From Ipomoea triloba (lineage: Eukaryota; Streptophyta; Magnoliopsida; Solanales; Convolvulaceae): 64,000 nucleotides of DNA. The DNA lies in NCBI RefSeq assembly GCF_003576645.1, contig NC_044916.1:20085662-20149661 (forward strand). Direction: 5' to 3'. Below are positions 32,421 to 43,438 of this stretch, piece after piece (positions within the stretch are counted from its first letter, which is position 1; each line of letters opens with the position of its first letter). The position numbers and the translations under genes are program-made. The notes below the pieces were generated by a model that worked only from the letters and a program-made list of their open reading frames with translations, was not told where the DNA came from and searched no databases.

Positions 32421-32639
32421 GGAATAAGGGTCAAATTAGCCATCGAATATAACGTGAAAATGCAATTTGACCACTCAACTAAAAAAAAGTGCAATTAAAC
32501 CATTCAACCCTACAAAACCATGCAATTTGTTCCCAGTAACCGGTAGTAGCAGGTTACTACCAGAAAATAAAAACACTTCTCCTACCGAGATGGTCGGAGG
32601 CCACCAGATCCATGGAGACGGTCTTGTCTTCATGGATCT

Positions 32640-32883
32640 AGTGGTGAAAGAGGGGATGAAGGCAGCAGCCATGACTGCCTTCATCCCTTCAAGCCTTAAC
32701 AAATATATAGCCATGACTGCCTTCATCCCTTCAAGCCTTAACAAATATATATGAAGGGATGAAGGCAGCTGCCATGGCTGCCTTCATCCCTTCAAAGTTT
32801 TAATAAATAAAAAAATGTAGGGATGAAGGCAGCGGCCTTCAAAGCTTTTTAAAAAATGGAGGGATGAAGGCAGTCGTTCAAAG

Positions 32884-32923
<40 letters not shown>

Positions 32924-32990
32924 CATGAAGGCAGCGGCCATGGCTACAAAGCTTAAAAAAAATATGAACGAGATGAAGGCAGCCCAGCTG
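32640..32990. repeat. GGGATGAAGGCAGC direct and inverted repeats
   Basis: At least seven copies of GATGAAGGCAGC or its complement, several next to CCATGG (for example about 32756-32790, a near-perfect hairpin). Included is a 42-bp unit in exact tandem (32668-32709, 32710-32751) and a TA run at 32888-32919. Confidence 0.9.
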
Positions 32991-32996
32991 TCTCTT

Positions 32997-33080
32997 TCTT
33001 ATTGAGAGACGATATATTATTTTTTTAAAATAATAATATCTTATTGAGAGACGATATATTATTTTTTTAAAATAATAATA
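32997..33080. repeat. Exact 42-bp tandem duplication
   Basis: TCTTATTGAGAGACGATATA.. at 32997-33038 is repeated without mismatch at 33039-33080. Confidence 0.96.
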
Positions 33081-33334
33081 TAATTTCTATTTTTTAAAAA
33101 TTACTTGTTGGTAACCTGCTACTATAGGTCACTTGGGACAAATTGCATGATTTTACAACGTTGAATGGTTTAATTGCACTTTTTTTTAGTTGAGTGGCCA
33201 AATTGCATTTTCACGTTACGTTCGATGGCTAATTTGACTCTTATTCCTCAAAATTTTGTCAACCTCGATGGGGCCCACCAAATGGCATAATCGTGAGGCG
33301 CAGATTCGTGCCCAAGCAGACGCGTAAATTATAT

Positions 33335-33610
33335 TTTTAAAATTTTTTTTCTTCTGTTTTTTAATTTTGTTTTATTTTTCCTTTTCTTTTTTCCATCTAT
33401 CTCTATTTTCTCTTTCCTAATCACACTTACAAAATCTCCTAAAAAACTACACCAAACTCTTAACTATTGGAAAGGCCTTAGAGCTTCTTATCAATGGAGT
33501 TATTTCACGGTTTTTGAGGGGTTTTTTATAAGTGTGATTAGGAAAGAAAAAATGAAAGGGGAAAAAAAAATAAATATTATTTTTAAAAATAAATAAATAA
33601 AATATATAGA
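33335..33610. mobile_element. Possible small foldback/MITE element
   Basis: TTTCTCTTTCCTAATCACAC at about 33409-33428 is the complement of GTGTGATTAGGAAAG(A)AAA at about 33530-33550. Flanking TTTTATTTTTCCTTTT / AAAAGGGGAAAAAAAAATAA also mirror. Outer ends and TSD are not resolved. Confidence 0.45.
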
Positions 33611-33900
33611 AAGTCAGGTGTTCCTGACGCGCCCAGTGCACGCACCCGCTGGGCGCACTATGTAGCCCTCACGCGTGCATTGATCAACTATTGCTTTGTC
33701 TCAGTGGAACCCACTAGCCTGCAATAAATTCTTGATTTGTAGATGTTCTCCACTCACTCTCTCTCCTCTCCTTTCTCATGCAAACATGGCATTTTTATGA
33801 CATTATCTCCTATAATCACCAGTGTTCAGAAGCATAAAGAAAGGTGGTATATATACTTGTAGCTATAACCACCTGCCTTCCTACCAGCCACAATTGAGAG
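33611..33900. other. Intergenic, no gene seen
   Basis: Short GC-containing segment with a CCCAGTG..CGCTGGGCGCACT hairpin (about 33629-33660). No gene is recognisable. Confidence 0.5.
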
Positions 33901-34224
33901 AAATTGGCGAGAGCATGGAGGATAGCACACTGCCACGTTCCAGTTTGTTAGTGGAAGTGCAGAAAAGAAAAAAGAACAAGGAGATTGACTGATTCACAAA
34001 AATAGGGGAAGAAAAAAGGTACGCATCGCACCACACCTTGCACGTGTGCGGGCGGGCGGCGGCGGCGCGCGTAGTTTTCCCTTATTCCCTCTCTATAACT
34101 CTTCAAAGCTTATGAAAAGGGTTGAAGTATATAAGGGAGAAAAAGGTGAGTTACCAAAGCAATGTGGGACAACTAATAAGGACAAAACTCATTAACTTCT
34201 TTTACCTTTAAATGTTTCCCAACA
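33901..34224 (-). mobile_element. 3' LTR (partial or undefined left end) of minus-strand Copia
   Basis: On the minus strand the LTR starts TGTTGGGAAAC at 34224, right after a purine-rich GTGTGGAGGAT tract. It includes a TATA-like CTTATATACTTC (about 34137-34126). The far end is uncertain; 33901 is an arbitrary limit. A matching 5' LTR was not found beyond 38412. Confidence 0.5.
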
Positions 34225-37200
34225 ATCCTCCACACATTTAAAGGTATAAGGGTGGATCGAACAACGTCTGAGATAAGCAATGAGAGCTAATTTTCACGTC
34301 AGAGTATAAACTTTGAACTGACATGTAGCAACATTAAGTAATTTGCTACCTGAGAGTGAGTTGCCTCTTGAACAAGTCAGTTAGTTAAATTTTGAACTTA
34401 TATGTGCAGATTATCTCTAACTTCGCAGCTTCTGCGTGGTCAAACCTTTTGACCTTGAACTTCCCTGTCTGGTCTAACTTAGTATAGAGTTTAGCTCTGT
34501 CAAGTCTATCTCAACATAGACCACCCATTAAGGCTATAGAGCAGCTAGTGGTCGTTTATTTCATCACTTGTAAGTCTTTCCACCACTTCGTTTGACCACA
34601 GATGTGGTATCCATCATGAATTCCTTACCTCATCGGGTTTCAAACCCATATCCGTTGATTTTTCATGGATAGTCTTTCATTTAGGCCTTTTGTGAGAGGA
34701 TTTGCTATATTCCTCTCAGATCTCAAAAATTCAATTATGATAACCTCGCTCAACATTAATTGCCATACAAATTCATGTTTGATTCTTATGTGTCTTCTCT
34801 TTCCATTGTAGACACTATTTTATGCAACACAAATGACAGTTTATGAGTCACAATGTATAGGCATAGAAGGTGTTGGACACCCCCACAATGGCACGCCTGC
34901 CAATAAATTTTGCAGCCACTCGGCCTCTTGGCTCGCTAGATCTAATGTTATGAACTCTGCCTTCATAGTTGATCTAGCAATACATAATTTTTTTGTTGAT
35001 TTCCACGATACAGCGGCACCATACATGGTGAACACATATCATCTGGTTGAGCTCACATCATCAGTGTCATTTACCTAGTTCACATCATAGAACCCTTCCA
35101 TTACAATTGGGTATCATGTATAGTTAAGACCCCAATCTAAGGTGCCTCTGAGATACCGAAGTACTCATCTCAGTGCATCCCAATGTGTATCACTTGGGTT
35201 GTGGGTATAGCGACTGAGTTTATTCACTGCAAATGCAATATCAGGTCTAGTATAGTTCATTAGAAACATTATACTTCCAATTATCTTTGCATATTTTTCT
35301 TGAGACACACTAGCCTCAATATTCTTTGATAGTTTGATAATGGGGTCATAAGGAGTTTTAGCCGGGGTTACATCATAGCTATCAAACTTCTTTAGAAGTT
35401 TCTCTGTATAATGACTTTGGGATAAGAGGTAACCATTTCCAATTTTTGAAACCTTTATCTCAAGTATCACATCGGCTTCACCCAAATCTTTCATATCGAA
35501 CCTATCACATAGCGTTATCTTTGCCTCATTTATAGTTTCAATATTTGAACTAAAAATCAGCATGCCATCTACTATAGAGGCATATAATTACAATTTTAGA
35601 CTCTATCTCTTTAGAGTATAGGCATGCATCAGACTAGTTAGCTAAGTAACCTAGGTTTATTAAAGTTTTGTCATACCACTGTTTGGGGGCTTGTTTCAAG
35701 CCATAAAGAGATTTTTTGAGTCTACATATCTTTCATTCCTAATCAGGGTCTATACATCCAGGACGTTGTTCCATGTAGATTTGTTCTTCTAAATCACCAT
35801 TTAGAAATTCCGTTTTCACATCCATTTGGTGAACTAGCAACCTGTGTATAGACGCCAAAGCAAAAAGAACAGGTATGGTTGCAATTTTTGTTACTGGTGA
35901 GTATGTATAAAAGTAATTTTCACCAAATTTCTTTGTATAAAAGTAATCTTCACCAAATTTCTTTGTGTAGCCTTTGGCTACCAATCTAGGTTTGAATCTT
36001 TCAATGGACACATCTAGTCTCAATTTTCTTTTAAAGATCCACTTACAGTTGATTGGTTTACAGCCTTTGGGTAGGTTAACCAACTCCCAAGTGTGATTTG
36101 ACTGTATAGAGTCAAACTCACTTTTGACAGCTTCCTTTTAAAGTATAGAATCGACAGAGCGCATAGGTTCTTCAAAAGTCTTTAGTTCTTCTTCTAATAC
36201 TAATTGACATATGAACTGATCACATAGTTCATTTAGGTCTTTCAATTCTGTTACAAAAGTTATAAAATCATAACCAAAGTTTTTCTCAATTCTTGGCCTT
36301 TTGCTCCTTCTAGGCTCATCATAATTGCTTGTAATACTAGGAAACACATATGGTCACTTTGTTGGAATCTGCCATCGGATAAATCGTAAGTGTTCTTTAA
36401 AGGAAATATGTGTTCAAAGAATATAACATCTCTAGATTCACACATAGAGTGCTTTTCTAAACACATAAATCTATAAGCAGCACTATTCTCAACATACCCA
36501 ACAAATATGGCATCAACAATTTTAGGTCCCAGATTGGGCTTCTTGAAGGACAGAAGTCCCACTTTTGCTATGCAGCCCCATACTTTCAAGTATTTGAGAT
36601 TAGGGGTATACTCTTTCCATAACTCATAAGGGGTTTTGTCAAACCCTTTATGAGGCACTCTGTTCAAAATGTGGTTTGCTGTTAGAACAACTTACCCCTA
36701 TAAAGAGTCTGGAGCACCTGAGCTGATTAGCATAACATTGGTCATCTCTTTGAGAGTTCTATTTTTCCTCTCAGCTATGTCATTTTGTTAGGGAGTGTAT
36801 GGAGCAGTGACCTCATGAATAATGCTACATGAATAATCTTAGAAGACTCACAAAACTTCTTGAGTGAATTCGATTCATATTCTCCTCCCCTATCGGATTG
36901 AAGTCTTTTAATCCTTTTATCAGTTTGATTTTCTACTTCTGATTTAAAAAACACAAAATTTTGTTCGGCTTCATCCTTTGATCTCAAAAGATAAATTTTA
37001 GTCAAGCGAGAGAAATTACCAATAAACGTAATATAATAGCGCTTTCCACTTCTACTTTCGGTGTTTTTGAAATCTTTTAAGTCAGAGTGAACCAGTTCTA
37101 ACACAGATGAAGTATGATGATTTACTAAGGAGAAAGATTTTCTAGCAAAGTTGGCTTCGGCACATGTTTCACATTGTGAATATGAATCAATGTACAAGTT

Positions 37201-38412
37201 TGGTAACATACTCATGCTTTTCAATCTATTTAAACATTTCACACCAATATGTCCTAATATACCATGCCAAAGATTAACAGAGACAATGATATAAGTAGAA
37301 TAAGATACATTATTATTATTATTGCTTAGACCATGCCAATTCGGAATGAAATCATAGATAGGTAAGGGAGGTCCCTCAACAGCAGGGGGATCTACTTATA
37401 GAAACATCTAACACAATAAAAACTCCACCTAAATATCCCTTCCCAAGAAATTTCCCACGAGTCATGACTAGGCGGTCAAACTCAAACACCATCTTAATCC
37501 CGACCCTGTTCAACAAGGCTCCAGAAATTATGTTTCTACGGAGGGAAGGAACATACAACACATTTTTCAGTATCAACTGCTTCCCATAATATAACATAAG
37601 TTCTATAGTTCCTCTATCACTTACCTGGGAGACGCTAGAGTTACCCATGAACACTTGTTCTCCTTCAATGATAGGTTCAAACACTTTGAACATATCCTTG
37701 TTGTTGCAAAAGTGGCGAGACGCTCATGTGCCCACAACCCACTCTTCTAGATTTCAAACTATGTTGGCTTCAGTTATTACGGTTGCTACCACTTTAGTGT
37801 TCTCCGTGTCTTCCAGTAGATGAGCTTGGTTCTTGGGTCCTCCATTGTTCGATTTTTGAGTGTTTTGTTCTACCCCTTTGCGGTAGTAGCATTGAGCAGC
37901 ACGATGGCTTTTTTTCCCAAAAAACGAAGCATCTAGTATCTTTTCCTTTCTTTTGAATTTTGCCATTCTTAAGCTGATTATTGTTGGTTTTGTTCTTAAA
38001 ACCCCTTTTATTGTGTTTATTCTAATCATAAGCTTTTGGCCTGTCAACGCCAACACCTATTTCAACAACGTTAGCTTTTATACTATCAGGGAATGTAGCA
38101 GACATGTGCATTAGGTGGTTTTTCTCATCTATATTCAGGTTGTTGACCAACTGCTGTAGTGTGTAGTTTGGCCTCTCGTGTTTCATTTTGTTTTCGAAGT
38201 CTAACTAGGACTTAGGTAATTTTTCAATGAGAGCATCAGACAGGAAGATATCATTTACCTCAGTTCCTTCAACATTCATATCTACAACCAAGTATTCATA
38301 TTCATGTACCTGCCCGACTATGGATTTCGAGTCAAACATCTTAAAATTCATCCAGCGCCCCCACTGCGTATTTCCTCTTTCCGACATCATCAGTGTCGAA
38401 GGTCATGGCCAT
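34225..38412 (-). pseudogene. Decayed Copia gag-pol, same family as the 1912-10983 element
   Basis: Minus-strand polyprotein remnant from the gag start (MAMTFDTDDVGKRKY at 38412) through a gag core with a deletion, a degenerate protease region (37720-37376), integrase (37242-36260: ITFIGNFSR, QSDRGGEYES), the linker DEPRRSKRPRIEK, RT (36083-35739: CKWIFKRKL, VHQMDVKTEFLNGD) and YTRPDIAFAVNKLSRY (about 35270-35210). RNase H follows ([15 protein letters not shown], about 34985) and then NPLTKGLNERLSMKN. Stops and frameshifts split it into at least nine frames, and a 30-bp unit near 35905-35965 is duplicated. The YVDD-box region (about 35600) is also broken. No function is expected. Confidence 0.92.
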
Positions 38413-38630
38413 GGAGTTTATGTCGCCGGTGAGGCTAAGGCAACAACGAGGATATCTAGATAAAATTTAGATTTTTTTTACAAAATAAGAAAAATAAAAT
38501 ATTAATAAAGCTTACTTGTACACTCCATCTCATATGTTTTATTTTTAATAAAGCTTACATGGACTCCAAATCAGCAAGAACCGTCGGTCTGTCGCCATGT
38601 CATCAAGTAAACTAGGAAACCTATAAAAAG
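38413..38630. other. Spacer between Copia remnant and foldback element
   Basis: TTATTTTTAATAAAGCTTAC recurs at about 38500 and 38540. Nothing else is recognisable, and no LTR is visible where the 5' LTR of the minus-strand Copia would be expected. Confidence 0.5.
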
Positions 38631-38645
38631 TGAGTCATTTCCATT

Positions 38646-40378
38646 TTTGGTGTAACCCCCACCCATTCCAATGAGCCTAGATTTCGAATCGTTGATAAGT
38701 ATTCAACAAATAAGCTGCGAACCTTCGTATCACCGTATTTCGCGATAGACCCGGGATTATCCGATTTTTCAAAGTATTGACGGAATTATTTTCAGAATAA
38801 TTTTAGTATCAAAATTATTCCTATTTAAATTATTTCCTACCATAATTTTATCTGTTTTAATCCCGAACAGTCTAACCGAAGATATTTTCTCTTACCCACC
38901 ACAAAAATGTGACACATGTCATTCTTTCTAGTCACATGTTATTATTTAAATATTTTTTTTGAGATGATCCAAATTGAAGCTTGATCTCTAAGTTTCTTAT
39001 GTCTTCCTTTATAAGAAACAATGTGGCTTACTCTTCAAGCCCCAAATTGAGACTTACTCTCCAAGCTTTCCCATTCTTGCTATAAATAGAGCTTTGATCT
39101 TCCATTATCCCCATTCTATTCCCATTTTCGAAATAAAGAGAGGAAAAAGGAGAGAAAAATTCATCTTCATTCTTTGTGATCAAGAAAGCTTCCAAGCTAA
39201 TTTTCTTCACGAGATCATCATCTATTCGGTAAAATGCCATTTTTATTCGGTTAAAAGCCTTGTTTTCATCCCTAGAACCTAACTATAAGTTAAGATTTCC
39301 TAAATTATTGTTATGGTGGTATATTTTGCCTAGGGATTTTGGTGAAAGAATTAAGTGTTGATGAGAGTTTTGATCTTCAAGGGTAAGATTTCATGTTCAC
39401 TAAAATTATTATTTACCCCATATATATGTATATTGATATATGATATGATATGATATCAAAATTATGTGTTTTGCAAAATTATGTGCATTATGATGTTCAT
39501 GTGATCACAAGTGCATTACATAATATGTGTATGATTCTCGAATTATCGAGAATTGATTTTTACGGGTCAAACCCGTGTGTTGAGTAAATGCTTGGCTTGG
39601 AATTTTGGTGTTATGTACATATATGTACTAAGAATGATATATTCTTATGGAATGAATTATTGTGGAGAAAAATATGTCTTGAGAAATTATATATTTTTGA
39701 AGAAAATATTTATTATGAAGAAATAATATATTTTGGAAATTATATGTACATATTTAGTCTTGGAGGATAAGAATACTTGCTGCCAGTTTGAGCCGGAAAT
39801 GGGTTGCGGTCCAGATTATTATGAGCACTTAGGGCTGCGGTTCTATTTGCTATTGATATGAGAACCTAGGGCTGCGGTCCTATTGATTGAGTATTGGTGT
39901 GGGTTGTATCCCCAACTTGGTATTTAATCCTCCTTGACAAATATGTTATTTTGGTAAAAGTACATCTCCACATTATTTTGGAAAAGTATATTATGAGATA
40001 AATGATAAAAACCCAAGCATATATTTTTCGGGGTGAAATGCAACTTACTTAGCTTATGCTAATTTTGGGATATACACCCCTTTGTTTTTGTGTTAAAATG
40101 ATTTTGCAGGTGAACATGAATAGGATGGAAGAATAGACACCCTGAGAGATTTATTATTTTGAGGAATACCCAGTTGTATTAAGTTGGATGTTGATGTATT
40201 TTGATGTTGTAAGTTTAGCCTGTGCACTTAGAGTGGAGTTTATCAAAGAGGCGATAGAATTCACTCTAGGTGTGGCGGTAGCCCCCAGTTTTCTGCTGGT
40301 TAGATGTAAGCTTCCGCGATGTATTATTAGGGATTTTGTAATAAATCCAAGATGTGAAAATTGGGGTGTTACATTTGG
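38646..40378. repeat. Target-site duplication TTTGG
   Basis: TTTGG at 38646-38650 and 40374-40378 abut the TGTAACCCCC..GGGGTGTTACA insert. Rejoining gives TTTTTGGTCCTACTGTTATT, which matches the complement of the other arm at about 40846-40866. Confidence 0.96.
38651..40373 (+). mobile_element. Solo LTR, 1723 bp, Gypsy-type
   Basis: Starts TGTAACCCCC and ends GGGGTGTTACA, with no coding interior. It shares GGTAGC.CCCAGTTTTCTG..GATGTAAGCTTCCGC near its 3' end (about 40279-40318) with the complement of 15708-15757, which confirms family membership and shows this copy is plus-oriented. Its ACTTACTTAGCTTATGCTAA (about 40053) parallels 50789-50812 in the large LTR. Frames inside (39094 on) are incidental. 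Confidence 0.92.
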
Positions 40379-40880
40379 TCCTACTGTTATTGGGTAATTG
40401 CCAATTTTAGTCCACCTCATTAATTTTTGCTACAATGCAGCCAGTCTTATTTAGTCATTGCCACTTTTAGTCCACCGTTAAAATTTTCGTCAAATGGCCA
40501 TCCAAAACAGGGGTATTTTGGTTTTTTCATGCTTTGGTCATCTCCTTGACCCTTTGTACTGGTTTTCCTTACACATTTTCATCCAATGAAGAGGTCCGAC
40601 GAAAGTCATGTGAGCCACATTACAAATCTATGGCTTTCGCCAGACCTCTTCATTGGATGAAAATGTATAAGGAAAACCACTGCAAAGGATAAAGGAGACG
40701 ATCAAATCATGAAAAGACCAAAATACCCCTGTTTTTTATGGTTATTTGACAAAAATTTTAACGGTGGACTAAAAGTGGTAAGGACTAAATAAGACTGGCC
40801 GCAATGTGGCAAAAATTAATGAAGTGGACTAAAATTGGCAATGCCCCAATAACAGTAGGACCAAAAATGAAAATGACTCA

Positions 40881-43430
40881 TATATATATATATATAAAAG
40901 CCCCACTCAGATATAGCATCCGTAGTATTCATTTTGGATCTCCCAGACTGCACATCTCTTCCTCTCTACTCCTACCTCCATTTCTCTACTTCTATTAAAG
41001 AGATATCTGTAACTCTATCAAGCCAGATCTGTAATCCATGCCTATATCCCTCAAACTCGCGGTAACTGACAGACCATCCATGTTAATCGGCGACTTGAGG
41101 TACCGATTAAATTAGCAAATTGTAGAAAAGGGTTTTGGTGGAAGACGAAGAACAATGAACTGGTAAGTTTCTATTCAAATTGTATTTAGTTTTTAGTTTG
41201 TAGATCTACGATTTCCGAAAAACCTTAGTGAAATGCATGTGTTTTCTTTGTTAACTTGCAGATTTCTTTTTCCGTTACTTCTGGTGAGAAAAAATACTAC
41301 GGACGACTGGACTATGTACTGATCAGCTCAGATTTACAATGAAAATGGAGTTTCTACCTAAATGATTTGGTAATTTCTAAATTCATTTTGTTTTGAGTTT
41401 TACTCCAGTACCAAATTTGCCCTAATTAACAAAATTTGTAATTTGTCTTACCTACTGACAAATATTTCAGTTCATTACTCAATTAGAAGGTAAACAGTAC
41501 TGTCAATTTGTATTGAGATGGCGTAAAGTTAATGAATTGCCCAAACTGACGAAATTTGCAATTTGTCTAACAAACTGAAGTTGAATTCAGTTTGTAGATA
41601 CAATAGAAGGTAATAGATTAATGAACTTTGACTACAATGGGTGTTAATGAAATCAAATTTAGGACTACACTGAGTTGTTTCTAGCTAAATGGTAATATAA
41701 AGTCCATATATGTTTTAATTTAGCTAACCTACTGAACTCTGTAATCTGCCATGAAATTATAACACTTAGATTCAAAGATATTTGCACTCTAAATATCTAA
41801 CCTACTGAAGTCTGTAATCTACAATGTAAAAGAATAAAGGTGAGTACCTTTCTCATTAGATGGATGTTTCCTTTTAGTGCCTATGACCCCTGATTTGGTG
41901 AGCTTCCTCATGCTTGAAATTGCTAATTAGTTTTTCTATGTCTCATGTACATTGAATAGGTAGTATTTATATTGGAGTGTCAAGCAATAATAATGAGTGG
42001 GGCTTTTATTTTTCCAGAATGTCATTGGAATACTAAATGACTTATAGGCCATTAATGATGTTAGCTCCATAATGACGATGAACTTTATGTTTAACAAACT
42101 AATTACACTGATACTTAGGATTGATAATTTTTAACTGAAATTATCAACTAATGTTTAATTTAATATACTACTTGGCAGCGTTACAAAATCATTTTAAAGC
42201 TCTATCTCATGAATAATTCAATTAAATGTAAACATTTTACTATTCACTTTATCTATTCTTAATATTTATCCGCTGAGATTTGTTCTAGCATTGGAATTTC
42301 TAATTGTTGATGTCACTATGACAGTTTATATGCTAAGGATGAATCAAGAACACAACTGACATGCTCTCAGTGGAGTGAAATAGATAAGTCACCTAAACTA
42401 TTTTTAATTACTTATTAATTCGAATGTGAGATTACAGTCATGATGTGCTAAGTAAAATTATTTTTGATAATTTTAAAGTTTGGATACTATCATCCCATAA
42501 ATTTCTATAAAAAAGATATAAGTAAAGTTTGTATACTACCACCTCACACTGTGTAGAGCATTGTCAGATGTTAGGTTCTATTCGTTTATATAAATTGTTC
42601 TAGCATTGGAATTACTAATTGTTGGTGTCAATATGTCAGTTTATATGCTAAGGATGAATCAAGAACACAACTGACATACTGTTAGTGGAGCCAAGAGATA
42701 AGTCACTTGTACCTATTCTTAATTAGTTATGAATCCAATGTGAGATTAATGTGTTTTAGTATCAATATTTGAGTAATTTGTTTATTTAAAATTTGCTTGA
42801 ATGTAGGACAATTTGTTGATCTAGTATTTCTGTAAATCAATCGTAGAAGGACCTTTACACTCATGATATGCTAAGTTATTATATTCTGGAGTAATATAAG
42901 AGAATATAGTGATTTTATTGATTTAGAATTCATGTAAAACTAAAGATAATTAAAACAGTGAACTAAACAAATACAACTCAACAAAAATCTCTTACGATAT
43001 TATTCATTGAATACAATTGGAATAATTCAATCTAATATTGTATATCTATAGAGAACTGCACTACATATTTAGTGTATACAGTTTTGCTAGGTTATAGCAG
43101 TGCTCCAAGCTTCTACTTTAGTTCTCCTGCCCTTACACCTTGAATCCTGCAACAATGCAAAAAAAATTCAAACAGTGGGTTAGTCAAACAATCCACATTT
43201 TTTTAATGTGGTTCATGTTATACTTCATCTAATTCCATGTTATGGCTTGACCTGCAAGAATTTTTTTTTAATACAAAAATCATAATCAGTCACAATAGTT
43301 CACCAATACCACAAACAAAATCACCAATACCCAAATTTGGGCGTACAGTTTACTCCAAAAAGCAACACCACAAACAAAACATAAATGTCATACACCATAG
43401 TAACACAATTGTCCATCAAGAACACTCAAA
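40881..43430. other. AT-rich non-coding region with a 155-bp direct repeat
   Basis: No coding gene found. The start resembles a transcript leader (CT-rich 40936-40990; GT donor AACTGGTAAGTTTC at 41158-41171; TTAACTTGCAG at 41252-41262), but without a credible reading frame. A repeat, TTGTTCTAGCATTGGAATT.. through AATGTGAGATTA, occurs at about 42281-42436 and again at about 42595-42746 with scattered changes. It may be non-coding flank of the RPA-like gene or of a Helitron-type carrier. Confidence 0.55.
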
Positions 43431-43438
43431 GAAAACAG

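Larger units (their letters stand above)
32421..33247. mobile_element. Foldback MULE-type MITE, 827 bp, 9-bp TSD
   Basis: GGAATAAGGGTCAAATTAGC at the left pairs with GCTAATTTGACTCTTATTCC at the right. The arms continue for about 150 bp (GTGCAATTAAACCATTCAAC against GTTGAATGGTTTAATTGCAC). A perfect 9-bp TSD, TCAAAATTT, lies at 32412-32420 and 33248-33256. The central part is filled with GGGATGAAGGCAGC / GCTGCCTTCATCCC repeats in both orientations. The two overlapping frames (32467-32754 plus, 32475-32744 minus) are repeat translations. Confidence 0.92.
38631..40880. mobile_element. Foldback MITE split by a solo LTR
   Basis: Without the LTR (38651-40373) this is a roughly 525-bp inverted repeat: TGAGTCATTTCCATTTTTGG|TCCTACTGTTATTGGG at the left against CCCCAATAACAGTAGGACCA and AAAAATGAAAATGACTCA at the right. 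Pairing continues nearly to the centre (CATCCAATGAAGAGGTC against GACCTCTTCATTGGATG). A TA microsatellite adjoins the right end, so the TSD is obscured. Confidence 0.88.

Noticed and set aside
32467..32754. Overlapping 95- and 89-residue frames
   Set aside because: Both translate the arm and the GGGATGAAGGCAGC repeats of the 32421-33247 foldback element, including an exact 42-bp duplication.
41150..41270. Possible spliced 5' exon (GT donor after AACTG, TTGCAG acceptor)
   Set aside because: No open reading frame can be carried across the junctions, and there is no downstream coding exon on the plus strand; splice-like words occur by chance.
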